Shown: piece after piece, positions 11,940 through 21,608 of the stretch
How positions within the stretch are numbered: the stretch's first letter is position 1
Layout of the letters: each line of letters begins with the position of its first letter
Assembly (NCBI GenBank): GCA_010093705.1
Contig: MU006096.1
Coordinates: 1,235,908 to 1,299,907 of the forward strand
Length of the DNA stretch: 64,000 nucleotides
Reading direction: 5' to 3'
DNA from: Patellaria atrata CBS 101060
Taxonomy: Eukaryota > Ascomycota > Dothideomycetes > Patellariales > Patellariaceae
Position numbers and translations under genes: made by a program
Notes under the pieces: model-generated
What the model was told of the DNA's origin: nothing
Seen by the model: only the letters and a program-made list of their open reading frames with translations
Database searches by the model: none

Positions 11940-13205
11940 CTATGGTCTGGGAGGTGGTCGCCAGCGAGCTGTATATACGTTCTCAGCTAAGTCATCCACA
12001 AATGAAGTCATATGCTTCCCCTGATAATAAGCAGCGGCGTTGCTAATTTGTCTTAAATCTCGTCCATAGTCGCGAGACCGCTTTTTGAGTATCACTATAG
12101 CTGGACTGTTGCCAACCTGCAAGGAACGGACCTCGATACTGTTCAAGGTTCGAAGGCTGTTCGAGCGTTGAAATACGGATTTCCACGAGCCCGATACCAG
12201 GTCTACGTTCTCCAGGCGTAGATGTTTTACCGAGGGTGTAAATTCGGTCAGGAAGGTTACGAGGTCGTCTTCTGTGGTGTTCAAGTATGACAAATCCAAA
12301 TCGGTGACTGAGTCCAAGATCTGGCCATCTTCGACGAGGTCTGTGAAGGATTTGAGAATCGGATAGCATGTAGAAGCAAATGCTTTAGAGGGGAAATTGA
12401 TCTTTAATGATGTGAGTTTGGGAACAGAGGACAATAATGTTGACAAAAGCGTATAATCAAAATCACGTCTGGTGGACCATAGATCGAGTCCCTCAACCAA
12501 ATTCAGGACTTTCAACTCGTTAAGAAACGGGCGAAGAGATTCAATGTTGCTTATTGGGAGGTAAAATCCGTCCGCGTAATTGAAATGACAGAACACTTTC
12601 ATGTCCATAACGAGCTGGATATCCCGTATACTCTTTAACGCATTCCGTGCAGCTAGTAGAGGAAGGGCGAAACTCTCGTACGGTCGTATGATGATTTCCA
12701 GGGCCTCTAGGATGTAATCTGGATGGAATCCAACTTCACGAAAGATTTGATTTGCGCCAAAACTACGCTTTGGGTTGTAGCCCCTGTTTTGAGCTTTGAC
12801 GCCGGCGGTGTGGCAGTTATCGAAAGCATTTAAAGCTTTTGTTAGTAAACGAGTATCATCTCCTGATGAAACCAGCGAGTTTTGTTCATTCACAAGACGT
12901 TTGCAATTGCTTTCCTCGACACTCTCCATGAGCATCTCCCCTAGTTTCTGGTCGTAGATCCATTCTGTCCCGATGTATAGCTCCCGAACGTATGGGGCAA
13001 GTCGAGATTGTGATATCTGAACAAGACTTTCTAGACTGTATCTTGATATCATGTGTTGACGAATTTTGAAGTATTTTTGACCAAAGATATATATGGATGC
13101 ATCAGCGATGGACTTATTCGCTAGACGCAAGTTTGAGAAAGCGTCGAGGGGGAGAAAGGAGGTGACTCGCTCTAAGAGCTCAACAGGCAAAGATGAGAGA
13201 GACAT
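11940..13205 (-). CDS. F-box protein
   Basis: This is an intact single-exon gene of 421 aa starting with ATG at 13205. Residues 3 to about 45 form an F-box (SSLPVELLERVTSFLP, then FSNLRLANKSIADASI), the Skp1-binding module of SCF ubiquitin ligases. The rest resembles the leucine-rich C-terminal halves of ascomycete F-box proteins: repeated VLNLVEGLDLW, LTSLKINFPSK, LDLSYLNTTEDDL and VKHLRLENVDLV elements suggest an irregular LRR-type substrate surface. No known target can be assigned. Such genes are strongly expanded and fast evolving in Pezizomycotina. The reading frame is uninterrupted, and the ATG sits immediately before the domain, as usual for this class. Confidence 0.85.
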   Translation of the reverse strand: MSLSSLPVELLERVTSFLPLDAFSNLRLANKSIADASIYIFGQKYFKIRQHMISRYSLESLVQISQSRLAPYVRELYIGTEWIYDQKLGEMLMESVEESNCKRLVNEQNSLVSSGDDTRLLTKALNAFDNCHTAGVKAQNRGYNPKRSFGANQIFREVGFHPDYILEALEIIIRPYESFALPLLAARNALKSIRDIQLVMDMKVFCHFNYADGFYLPISNIESLRPFLNELKVLNLVEGLDLWSTRRDFDYTLLSTLLSSVPKLTSLKINFPSKAFASTCYPILKSFTDLVEDGQILDSVTDLDLSYLNTTEDDLVTFLTEFTPSVKHLRLENVDLVSGSWKSVFQRSNSLRTLNSIEVRSLQVGNSPAIVILKKRSRDYGRDLRQISNAAAYYQGKHMTSFVDDLAENVYTARWRPPPRP

Positions 13206-16200
13206 GTTTGATAGAGAATAATAGTTTGGATTCGAAGTACAGTACCCCTCTTCACTGGGAAATCGGGGAAAGATAAAGCTCTCTCGTGCTTTGTGAATTA
13301 GTAAACATAGCTTGAGGTGGAAGATGGAAAAAGGTATCTCCGGGCACGTCTAGATCCACCCGGAGTCGTCCGAGCATCAAAAGATTCCCCAACGGCCAAG
13401 AAAGAAAGAAACCAGTGCATAGAGAAACACCAAAAAGTAGGCACTGTAGGGAACTGATAGGGCCATCTCAAGTCTCGTCTCTTCGAGACTTGCATCCTTA
13501 CATCCTCCAAGCGGTATCCTTCTGTTCTAGATGGCCCAAAAGGTGTGCTGTCGTTTTAGCTCCCGATATTCGCATCCTTCTCGATCCTAAGATCGTCTCC
13601 CTCACACGCCTTTCGAGTTACAATTCGACCTTTGCTGACGATCTATTCTAGATTTACTCAACATCCTTACCTCCGCTGCGCTGGAGACCTGCATGTCTTA
13701 CACTACAAAGGTATTTTCGTCCAATAGTACAAGAGCTAAATGTCCTTCACTGCCTTATGAGAAGCATATCATGTGCTTGTTACTGGATCCTTACCTGATT
13801 GTCGTCGGAAGACGGATAGTAAGATCATTATTTTCTCATCCTAACGCGACACAGCAGTCCTGAGAAGCTGCGGCCGATTATTGAACTCACCCCAGGCTTT
13901 ACTTTCGGTGGGAACGAAAATATCAAATACGCAAACTCATACAAACCGAAAGTTGACCATATATAGGGACGTGAAAGAGTACAGGTACAGTACAAGAACG
14001 CGCTCCGGGGACTTTGCTCGTCTTGACCTTTAGGGTTAGTACCCGCCCGGTAATAAGTAAAACGGTTCAGTCGCCACAGTGCCCTCTTTGGCCAATTTGA
14101 CTTGTCATTCAACGCTCTTTTTTGCTCGGGGATGGTGGACCAAATATCAGGAGGCGTAGTAGAGTGGCGAACCATGTCCGGAAAATTTGCGGTCTGGGGT
14201 TGCTGGCACACTGGGCTAGCAATATATCATCTCTTCTAGCCCTTGATATGCGTAACACACCTTCTTCTCCATGGGGGATACTCGACCACTACTGTGTTTG
14301 GAATATCGTACAGCCAGACAAGGGCATCATGAAGGGATTGGAGATGGGGGGGTGGAGCCAAGACGTCATGAAAATGACAATCTTTCTTTCTGTCTGTCAA
14401 CCCAGCAATTTTTTGATTTTTGATTCCAAAGCTCTCCTTCGATATCGGACCGTACATCAACAGAAACCCATAGATGTACTACCACAGACAAGCATTTCTG
14501 ATCTCATCAAGGTCGGACATCAATCCGGGCACTGTTGACTGCAAAGCGGACTCAGCACCCGGTATCTGAGGGCGGTTTGTGGAGACACTACATACACTTA
14601 GTGTATTGAAGGGTCATTATCGTCAGTAGTTCAAACCGACAAATACTTGGAACATGTGCTTCAGAAGCCCAAGATTAAACACGGCGAGCTTGTATCCAGG
14701 TATGTTCATGTACCGTACAGTACAATTCGGCCCTGCATCTCCATCCTAAGGTACAAGAGTACATTAGGTCGAAAGATCTGTATGGAGATCTTCAACACGT
14801 GAGAGCACAACTGATAATACTATTGGTTAGAAGATGCGATATCGCCGGGCATAAAGGCCAACGTATTCAATGTATTCTTCACTTACCGTAAGTCTTAACT
14901 GACTTAGCACCGATTATATAGTTGTGGGGTGCAGAGAGGGGCCTTGGGGTACTATACCGTATCTGCTGTCTTACCCTCATTGACCAGTCAACGACTCGGC
15001 TTAAATTGGGTAAATTCTCGTACATGTACACATTGAGACTTGGCCTCTCTATTCTTCCCTGCAACCTCTCTGCTAACATCACCAGACAGCAATCTTCTCC
15101 ATCAGAATGCCTGAGTATATCATCATCCCTTTCCTCGTTTTGGAAGGCCTTTTGTTAAATGTCAATTGTATCGATTTATTTTCCGCCTTACATTCGAGAT
15201 GGCTTCATGGCTCCATCTTAACCAGGGGCTTGACACAGCCTCTCCCAAGATTGCACATATTGCGATCTCATAGTTGCGCCCACTTTCCCGGTTCCCTTGG
15301 AGCCACATATTAACTCACAAGGTCACGCCGGTAACAATCCATGTCGTAGTGTATCATAGGGACAAATTGCAAACTGTTCGCGGAAGAAAAATGTAATGGA
15401 GAGATGGGAGAGTCTCTAGAGGTCTGTTATGACTCTTCCTCACATAAATGTTACTGTTCATGGTACTCCATTCGATTATGACGTTGTCTTGGTATCTGTC
15501 TATCGATATTGATATCATTGAATACTCGGCGTTTTCTTCTTTCAATCTTTTCAGCCCTGAATCAGCTCGGTCCAGATGTTTAATCCCAATATGATCTTCC
15601 AGTCAGGAACGGTATATTAACGTTCATCCTCTACCTGAAGCAGCTAAGACCCTCCATCTAGATCGGTAATAGCGCTTGCGGAGCTCTTTATTATCATTTG
15701 AGGGAATTTTCTAGACGCCTTCTACGCATCTGTAGCATCCCGGGGTCAACTGCTTTTCCCCAAGGGGATCCAAGAGTAATGAAGATTCTTTTCCCGCATG
15801 CCAAGTCACATTCTTGAAACAAGTACCCACTATTGACGAGGTCGCCGCATGAAAGTCCGAATTCAACCGCATGATTGGTCTCTGCACTGTTTATGAGAGA
15901 TCTCATAGAGTGTCCTAAGATTGATCAAGCATCTCGGTACACATGACAAGCCGAGTGCAAGACCGTTTTCCCCAGAGTATCCACTCTTTGAGGCGCCCTG
16001 TGCTCTTGCCCAGCCAGATTTCAGCCGTCTTGGATGAAGAGGACAATTACTGATATATAGTAGAGAATGTCAATCTCATCTATAGAAGTTTCCATTGCTC
16101 ACGCGGTCATTGGTACCGCCCTTGGCCCCTTTATTCGAATCTGGAGATACAATATGTTTTCCCCTAGTGTTACCCCAGTTGGACATCCCAACCCTGGAGG

Positions 16201-16385
16201 AGGCTCAAATGAATTACAGGACTTATACAATATTTTGCTCATCTGACGTTGTAAAGAGTTGCCCGTCGTTCCGACGCTCCCAGAGTGCCGATAGAGAGAT
16301 CCGTTGTGTCTGGACAAGTGTGGAGTAGTACAGAAACTTCCCCAGAATTGCTCCAGATGTATGGTTCCGCGGCTGGAAGATGGAG
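13206..16385. other. 3.2-kb gene-poor region upstream of the cellulase
   Basis: No gene is recognised. GTACAGTAC motifs lie at about 13237, 13985 and 14715. Short ATG frames (for example 15107-15313 plus and 14122-14538 plus) have no domain and no splice continuation. The last few hundred bases contain two CTGGAG elements near 16141 and 16194. These match the SYGGRG consensus for carbon-catabolite repressor CreA/Cre1, which fits a cellulase promoter. That reading is inference from a short motif. Confidence 0.4.
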
Positions 16386-16392
16386 TATAAAG
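16386..16392 (+). promoter_or_regulatory. TATA box of the GH7 gene
   Basis: TATAAAG lies 65-71 nt upstream of the GH7 start codon, a normal spacing for a strongly induced fungal cellulase gene. No other TATA-like element sits as well in this promoter. Confidence 0.55.
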
Positions 16393-16456
16393 AGACTCGC
16401 ACGCCAAACAGTTCGAGTCGACAGTAGCCCTCAGCAACCCATACAATCATTACAAG

Positions 16457-17865
16457 ATGTACAAATCAGCAGTCCTCGCTTCCCTTTCCCTCCTTTCGCT
16501 CGTCTCCGGCCAGCAAGCCGGTACGTCGACGTCTGAAACTCACCCCAGGCTCACCTGGCAAGACTGCAGCGGCGGTAGCTGCAAGAACGTCAACGGCGAG
16601 GTCGTGCTCGACTCCAACTGGCGATGGGCCCACGTCAAAGACGGCTACACCAACTGCTACACCGGTAGCGAGTGGAACGCAACTGTCTGCCCTGACAACG
16701 CCTCCTGCGCGAAGAACTGCGCCATTGATGGTACGGACTCATCACTGAAAGTTGATAAGAGGAATTGAAACTGACTGTCCACATAGGTGCTGATTATGGC
16801 GGGACTTACGGTATCTCCACCAGCGGCAACTCCCTCACCTTGAAGCTAGTCCAGAAGCATGAGTATGGCACCAACGTTGGTTCCCGTGTCTACCTCATGG
16901 AGAGCTCCAGCAAATACAAGATGTTCAACCTCATCAACAAGGAGTTCACCTTCGACGTCGATGTCAGCAAGGTTCCTTGCGGTGTCAACGGTGCCCTTTA
17001 CTTCGTCGAGATGACCGCTGATGGTGGCATGAACAAGGGCCAGAACAAGGCAGGCGCCAAGTACGGAACTGGCTACTGCGATGCTCAGTGCCCCCACGAC
17101 ATCAAGTGGATCGCAGGTGAGGGTAATGTCGACGGCTGGCAGCCTTCCTCCGATGACGAGAACGCCGGTGTCGGCAAGTACGGAACCTGCTGCCCAGAGA
17201 TGGATATCTGGGAGGCCAACTCCATGGGTGCTGCCTACACTCCTCATCCTTGCTCCACCTCAGGTGGCCCGTACCGCTGCGAAGGTACCGAGTGCGGTGA
17301 TGTTGGTGGTGACCGTTATGCAGGTGTCTGCGACAAGGACGGCTGTGATTACTCCCACTACCGTCTCGGTGACCAGGCCTACTATGGCTCAACCGTGAAC
17401 GTCCAATCCAAGTTCACCGTCGTGACTCAATTCCTCGGATCGGGCAGCAACCTCAACGAGATCCGCCGCCTCTATAAGCAGGGCGGTTCCGTTATTGAGA
17501 ACTCCGTCGTTGCCGTCGACGGTGTCGAAGCCTACGACTCCATCACCGACCAGATGTGCGAGGATGTCAAGGTCGCCTTCGGAGACAACAACCACTTCAA
17601 GCAGCTCGGCGGCTTGAACGAGATGGGTGCCTCGCTCGCTCGCGGCCACGTCCTCGTCATGTCCATCTGGGTCGACTTCTACGCCCACATGCTCTGGCTC
17701 GATTCCACCTACCCCACCGACGCCGACCCGAGCAAGCCCGGTGCGGCCCGTGGTGCTTGCGACACCAGCTCCGGAGACCCCGTTGACGTCATCGCCAACC
17801 AGCCCGACTCCACCGTCACCTTCTCCAACATCAAGTTCGGTGCCATTGGTTCCACCTACAAGTAA
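16457..17865 (+). CDS. cbh1: GH7 cellobiohydrolase (reducing-end acting, no CBM)
   Basis: Secreted family GH7 cellulase that hydrolyses crystalline cellulose with retention, releasing cellobiose. Exons are 16457-16730 and 16787-17865 (450 aa), with a 56-nt GTACGG...CATAG intron joining IDG to ADYGGTYGI. Residues 1-18 are a signal peptide (cut before [12 protein letters not shown]). The catalytic motif EMDIWEAN lies at 229-236: E229 nucleophile, D231 assisting, E234 acid/base, equivalent to the 212/214/217 triad of the Trichoderma enzyme. Tunnel-loop regions ([44 protein letters not shown]) favour cellobiohydrolase over endoglucanase. The protein ends at FGAIGSTYK with no linker or CBM1. One oddity is the usual SLWDD core, which here reads SIWVD. 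The gene is intact with strongly GC-biased third positions, typical of high expression. Confidence 0.95.
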
Positions 17866-19193
17866 GCGATTCGCCGCTTCGAGGCGCCTGGGGATGAGTG
17901 GGAAGTTGATGAGGGGATTCCTTCAATCTGTACAGTCTTGACGATAGGATAGAATTTTTCTTTCTTTTTTCTTCTCTTTTTGCATGAAAAGGGGTGCTAT
18001 CTGACGATGAGATGTACAGGGGCTGTTGGGGCTGCGCACTTTTTTCTGTCGTTCGCTCGCTTTGAGATTTTTGTCAAAAAATTTGTATGTATTGAGCAGA
18101 CGTGAAAAGAAATGCGACTTTGGCAGATCCCTGTCATCAATTTTGAAAAAAAAAAAAAAAATTAGTTCACCGTGCCGCATGAGCGTGCTTGTTGTGACTG
18201 GTCTAATTCAAACAGATAACCCCTTTTTGGTGAGTTATTTACTTCTTCTAATCCGGATATACAGTACACCAGAGCACAACTTCCCTCTACGACAAACTCC
18301 CGATCATTTACGAGCCTCAATGCTGAATCCCGCTCCATCGCTTTCACACTACAGCACCCTCGCCGACACCCGCACTCTCGAATTCCTGGGCATCGGGCTC
18401 GGCCTGGTCTCCGGACAGAATACCCCTCAACTGTAGCTGATAACTCTGCGGTATCGAGTACAGCCGCCATCTTTTTTGGTACGGAGTCGTTTGCGCTGGT
18501 ACGGTTTCCAACTCTTCTCTACTGTACTTTTGGACGTTCGAACCCGTCCTGGTGGAGATGGACTCATGCGTCCCTGACATCAGAACGCTACACGATCGAC
18601 CGGCTACCTTGCAGTATACTGTACTTTCGGTCCTACTCGAGTTCCTGGGACAATATAGAGGTGTACTTTTCGTCCATCCGATTCCATATCATAGACGAAA
18701 CTATAATGTACTGTACTGTACGATTTGACATAAGAGAGTACAGGGTAAGTGACAGCGATATATAGTAAGGGAACATTAGGGTGGAGACTGTACAGTACCC
18801 TCGAGTGAACAAGATGTCTCACCGCTACTGTACTGTACTGTACTGTACTGTACTATACTGTACGGGGCAGAATACACCCACCTCCCCGATCTATGGATTC
18901 CCCCATCATCAAAGTTGAGCTCCGGTGCGGTAACACACTCGCCACGCCACGATTATCTGGACTCCATGTACTGTACTGTACAGAAAACTGGTTCGCCCGG
19001 GAGGGGGGTGCTGTATATACTGTACAGTGGCTGTACACACGACCCAGGCTCACCCGACCCTCCCACCTAACATCTCCCATTCGCACCATATGGACAAGAT
19101 CACGTGGATACATTCATCATACATTCATTATACATTACATACCTAGTACACTACACTACATAGCCTCTCGTAAAGTAGCTTTCTATTAGATAT
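17866..19193. repeat. Intergenic region with dense TACTGTAC motifs and a (TACTG)n tract
   Basis: No gene is seen. The first part is the 3' region of the GH7 gene, with a poly-A run near 18145. From about 18525 to 19035 the motif TACTGTAC or its complement occurs about nine times. It includes an array of seven TACTG pentamers (one variant, TACTA) at 18826-18863. Because TACTGTAC and its complement GTACAGTA differ at only the centre, neighbouring copies could pair into hairpins. The same motif is scattered elsewhere in the window. Confidence 0.6.
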
Positions 19194-20593
19194 CTACGAG
19201 CCCCTTCTATTCTTCTTCGCAAACGCGTTTTGCTCGTAAATGACATCTTGCAGTTTGCGCTCCGCCCTTGCGTCGGCCTCATCTAGGGGTTTGTCGAAGT
19301 AGTCGTATAGCACGCGGTGGGAGTCTAGTTGGTTATGTTAGTTTATTGTGGTTATTCTCCCCCCTCCCCCTAATATACCATCCGCATCCCAGAACTAGTC
19401 TACCCATCTCCAAGAAGAAACGCCTTCAACTTCTTAGAAGGGAAAGATATGAGACAACAAGAGCATAAACTCACTGGCATGCGCTGCACTAAACCCCACA
19501 CCCTCCCCACCCCTCGCCTCGACCAACTTCACCGCCTCCTCCAACAACCCCGTCCCAACCCCCTTCCCCCTATACCTCCTCCGTACAGTCCACGCCCTAA
19601 TCTCTCCCCTAACAGCCTTCTTCCTCCTCCCCTTGCCCCCTTCCGCCACCATCCCCAGCACCAACGCCCCAACAACCCTCTCCCCGAACCTGGCAACCAA
19701 AATCTCATCCCCGCCAATCCACTCGAAATCCATCCCCTCAGCAAGCGCAACATACTCCGCGGTGAAGTAGCGAATGAGCACGAACAGCGCCATCGTAGCC
19801 CCCGCGCACGTCGTCAGCACGAGCGGCACATCCCCACTGCTCTTCCAAAGTACCTTGCCAACGACGCTATACACGACCACCATGCCGGCCCACGTGACCC
19901 AGTGCGCCAGCAGCAGTTTCGCCGCCGTCCCTTTCATCTCGGCCACGCTGTCGACGACCAGTTTGAGGCCGTCGATGCGGTCGTTTTCAGAGGCGCTGGG
20001 GCCGATGACGAGGTCCGGGATGCCGGATAAGGGGGAGAAGGGGGGGTCGGAGGGTGGCATGGAGGCGAAGGCGAGGGGGGAGGGAGGGGGGAGCGGGTGG
20101 CCGAAGTCGGTGGAGTGGGCGAGGGAGGGGGGGGTGGAGATCGGGGAGGGGAGCTCGTCTGGGAGGCGGAGGTTTGCGCTTAGGGAGGTGAGGAAGGCTG
20201 TTGAGGGGTTTGTTAGTTTTGTGTATAGATGCTTGAGGAGGGGAGGTTTTAGGGTGGAGAATGAGACGTTGGAGAGAGAGATGTATATAGAGAGCGTGTG
20301 TGGTGAATAGATAAGAGAACGATGAGATGGTGGGATAAGGATGTTTGGTTTCAGAATGGATTCCCCCTCCCCCGCCTACCTGACGCGAGCAAAAAGGAAA
20401 AAAAAAACAAAAAAACAAAAAAACAAAAAAAAAAAGAGAGAGGAAAAGAAAGAGACATACCAGCACTCGTCTTGAAGCCCGGAATTGAAGGTATCGAAGG
20501 TATCCTCTCGTGAACGGCAAAGGTCGTGGTAGTGGTAGTTGAAGAAGTGGAAGATCTAATGTCCGGATGATGATGATGTATCTGACGGACCAT
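19194..20593 (-). CDS. Membrane-anchored GNAT acetyltransferase
   Basis: GNAT-fold N-acetyltransferase of 328 aa. Exons are 20593-20461, 20197-19475 and 19324-19194; donors are GTATGT and GTGAGT, and phases close exactly. The N-terminal half holds a Ser/Pro-rich cytosolic segment, then two hydrophobic helices: LLLAHWVTWAGMVVVYSVVG at about 160-180 and VPLVLTTCAGATMALFVLI at about 188-208. The acetyl-CoA motif A follows (RRRYRGKGVGTGLL, matching R-x-x-G-x-G). The last motif is split by an intron: VGFSAAHA in exon 2, then NSHRVLYDYF in exon 3. The helix pair before the catalytic domain recalls ER-membrane NAT8-type enzymes, so a membrane location is inferred. The substrate is unknown. The first intron contains a long run of A tracts on the plus strand, a polypyrimidine tract on the sense strand. 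Confidence 0.8.
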
Positions 20594-21608
20594 GTTTCAA
20601 TTTAAATATAAAGAAAGGCGTATCCAATAGAAATAATTCCTTCTTAGTTGTATTCTTCACTTCGCCTCTCGTTTACTAGCGAAATAATCGGGGAGAATAA
20701 GAAGAATTGTGAAAACAGAGCGAGCGTGGAGCGGAAAGTTCGTCGAGATAGATATCGGCCCCTTCTGCACATGCTATCTACCGTTCCGCCATTGGTTGGA
20801 TAATGCCCGGATCAGTTGTTTGGTCCAGATGACGCCTCTGACGCCTTTGACGCCTTTTTCGCCTTTTTCGCCTTTTTCTGCTTCTCCTTTGCCAGAGATA
20901 AAGTGCTTGAACATCGTGATAAACCTCCATTTCGTCCGTATTTTTGCTGATCTTAGGGAAGGCGGTGCGCTGCGAGGTAACAGAAACCAACAAGAGGAGA
21001 ATAATAATAGAGGGAATGCATATTATAAAGTATGAATGCAACAACCAAGGACCAAGGCATTGGGCTCCGCAATATATCTTTATCTTTGTCTTCCTCTTCC
21101 AACCTCTCGTGGGCCTTGTCACTCACTCGCAATTGTCCCGAATCATACCCACCATCATCCATAAATAAGCAGGGATTTAAACAACTTCTTTTGCATCGTA
21201 TTAGTCCACGAATCTACAGGGTACCTAAGGTATTTCCCTCCAGTGAGTCCAGTCTATTGACACAAACATGCCGTAAAGGGAATGCCGGTCTTGCCATAGC
21301 TGCACCATCATAAAGAATCGCCTGTAGTAAAGTAAACGGTAGAAAAGTAATCGGTAGAAAAGTAAGCCGTAGAAAAGTAAACGGTAGACAAGTAAACGGT
21401 AGTAAAGTAACCGCCTGCCAACTTGCGTCTACTACTGATCCCACCATCTACAGTGAATACGCCGATCCTGTGAGTCTAAATTACATCCTAGGAAATTTGT
21501 TCAAGGAAAAGCCAATTTTCCGATCCAGCCTCTATACCTCTAGTTTTGACATCTAATTCGTGTTTCAGGCAGGGTTTGATAACACCTTCATCTTCGCAGA
21601 ATTGGAGT
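20594..21608. other. Intergenic region between GNAT and kinase genes
   Basis: No gene is seen in about 1 kb. It contains a short imperfect repeat of GACGCCTTT-like units near 20830-20880 and the 15-bp tandem array described separately. It carries the GNAT promoter and the kinase 3' UTR. Confidence 0.5.
21324..21413. repeat. Six-copy 15-bp tandem repeat
   Basis: Six contiguous units close to GTAGAAAAGTAAACG, each with one to three differences, span exactly 90 bp with no spacer. The units differ mainly at positions 5, 13, 14 and 15. It lies about 200 bp downstream of the kinase stop, in the presumed 3' region. The minus-strand frame across it translates to a five-residue Leu-Pro-Phe-Thr repeat, but I see no gene there. 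Confidence 0.85.

Noticed and set aside
16846-17688. Minus-strand and shifted plus-strand frames within the GH7 gene
   Set aside because: They exist because the GH7 gene is strongly GC3-biased, which opens shadow frames. The GH7 frame explains the region fully.
18480-18575. tRNA-like T-arm (GGACGTTCGAACCCGTCC)
   Set aside because: The loop has eight bases and no acceptor, D or anticodon arm could be folded around it.
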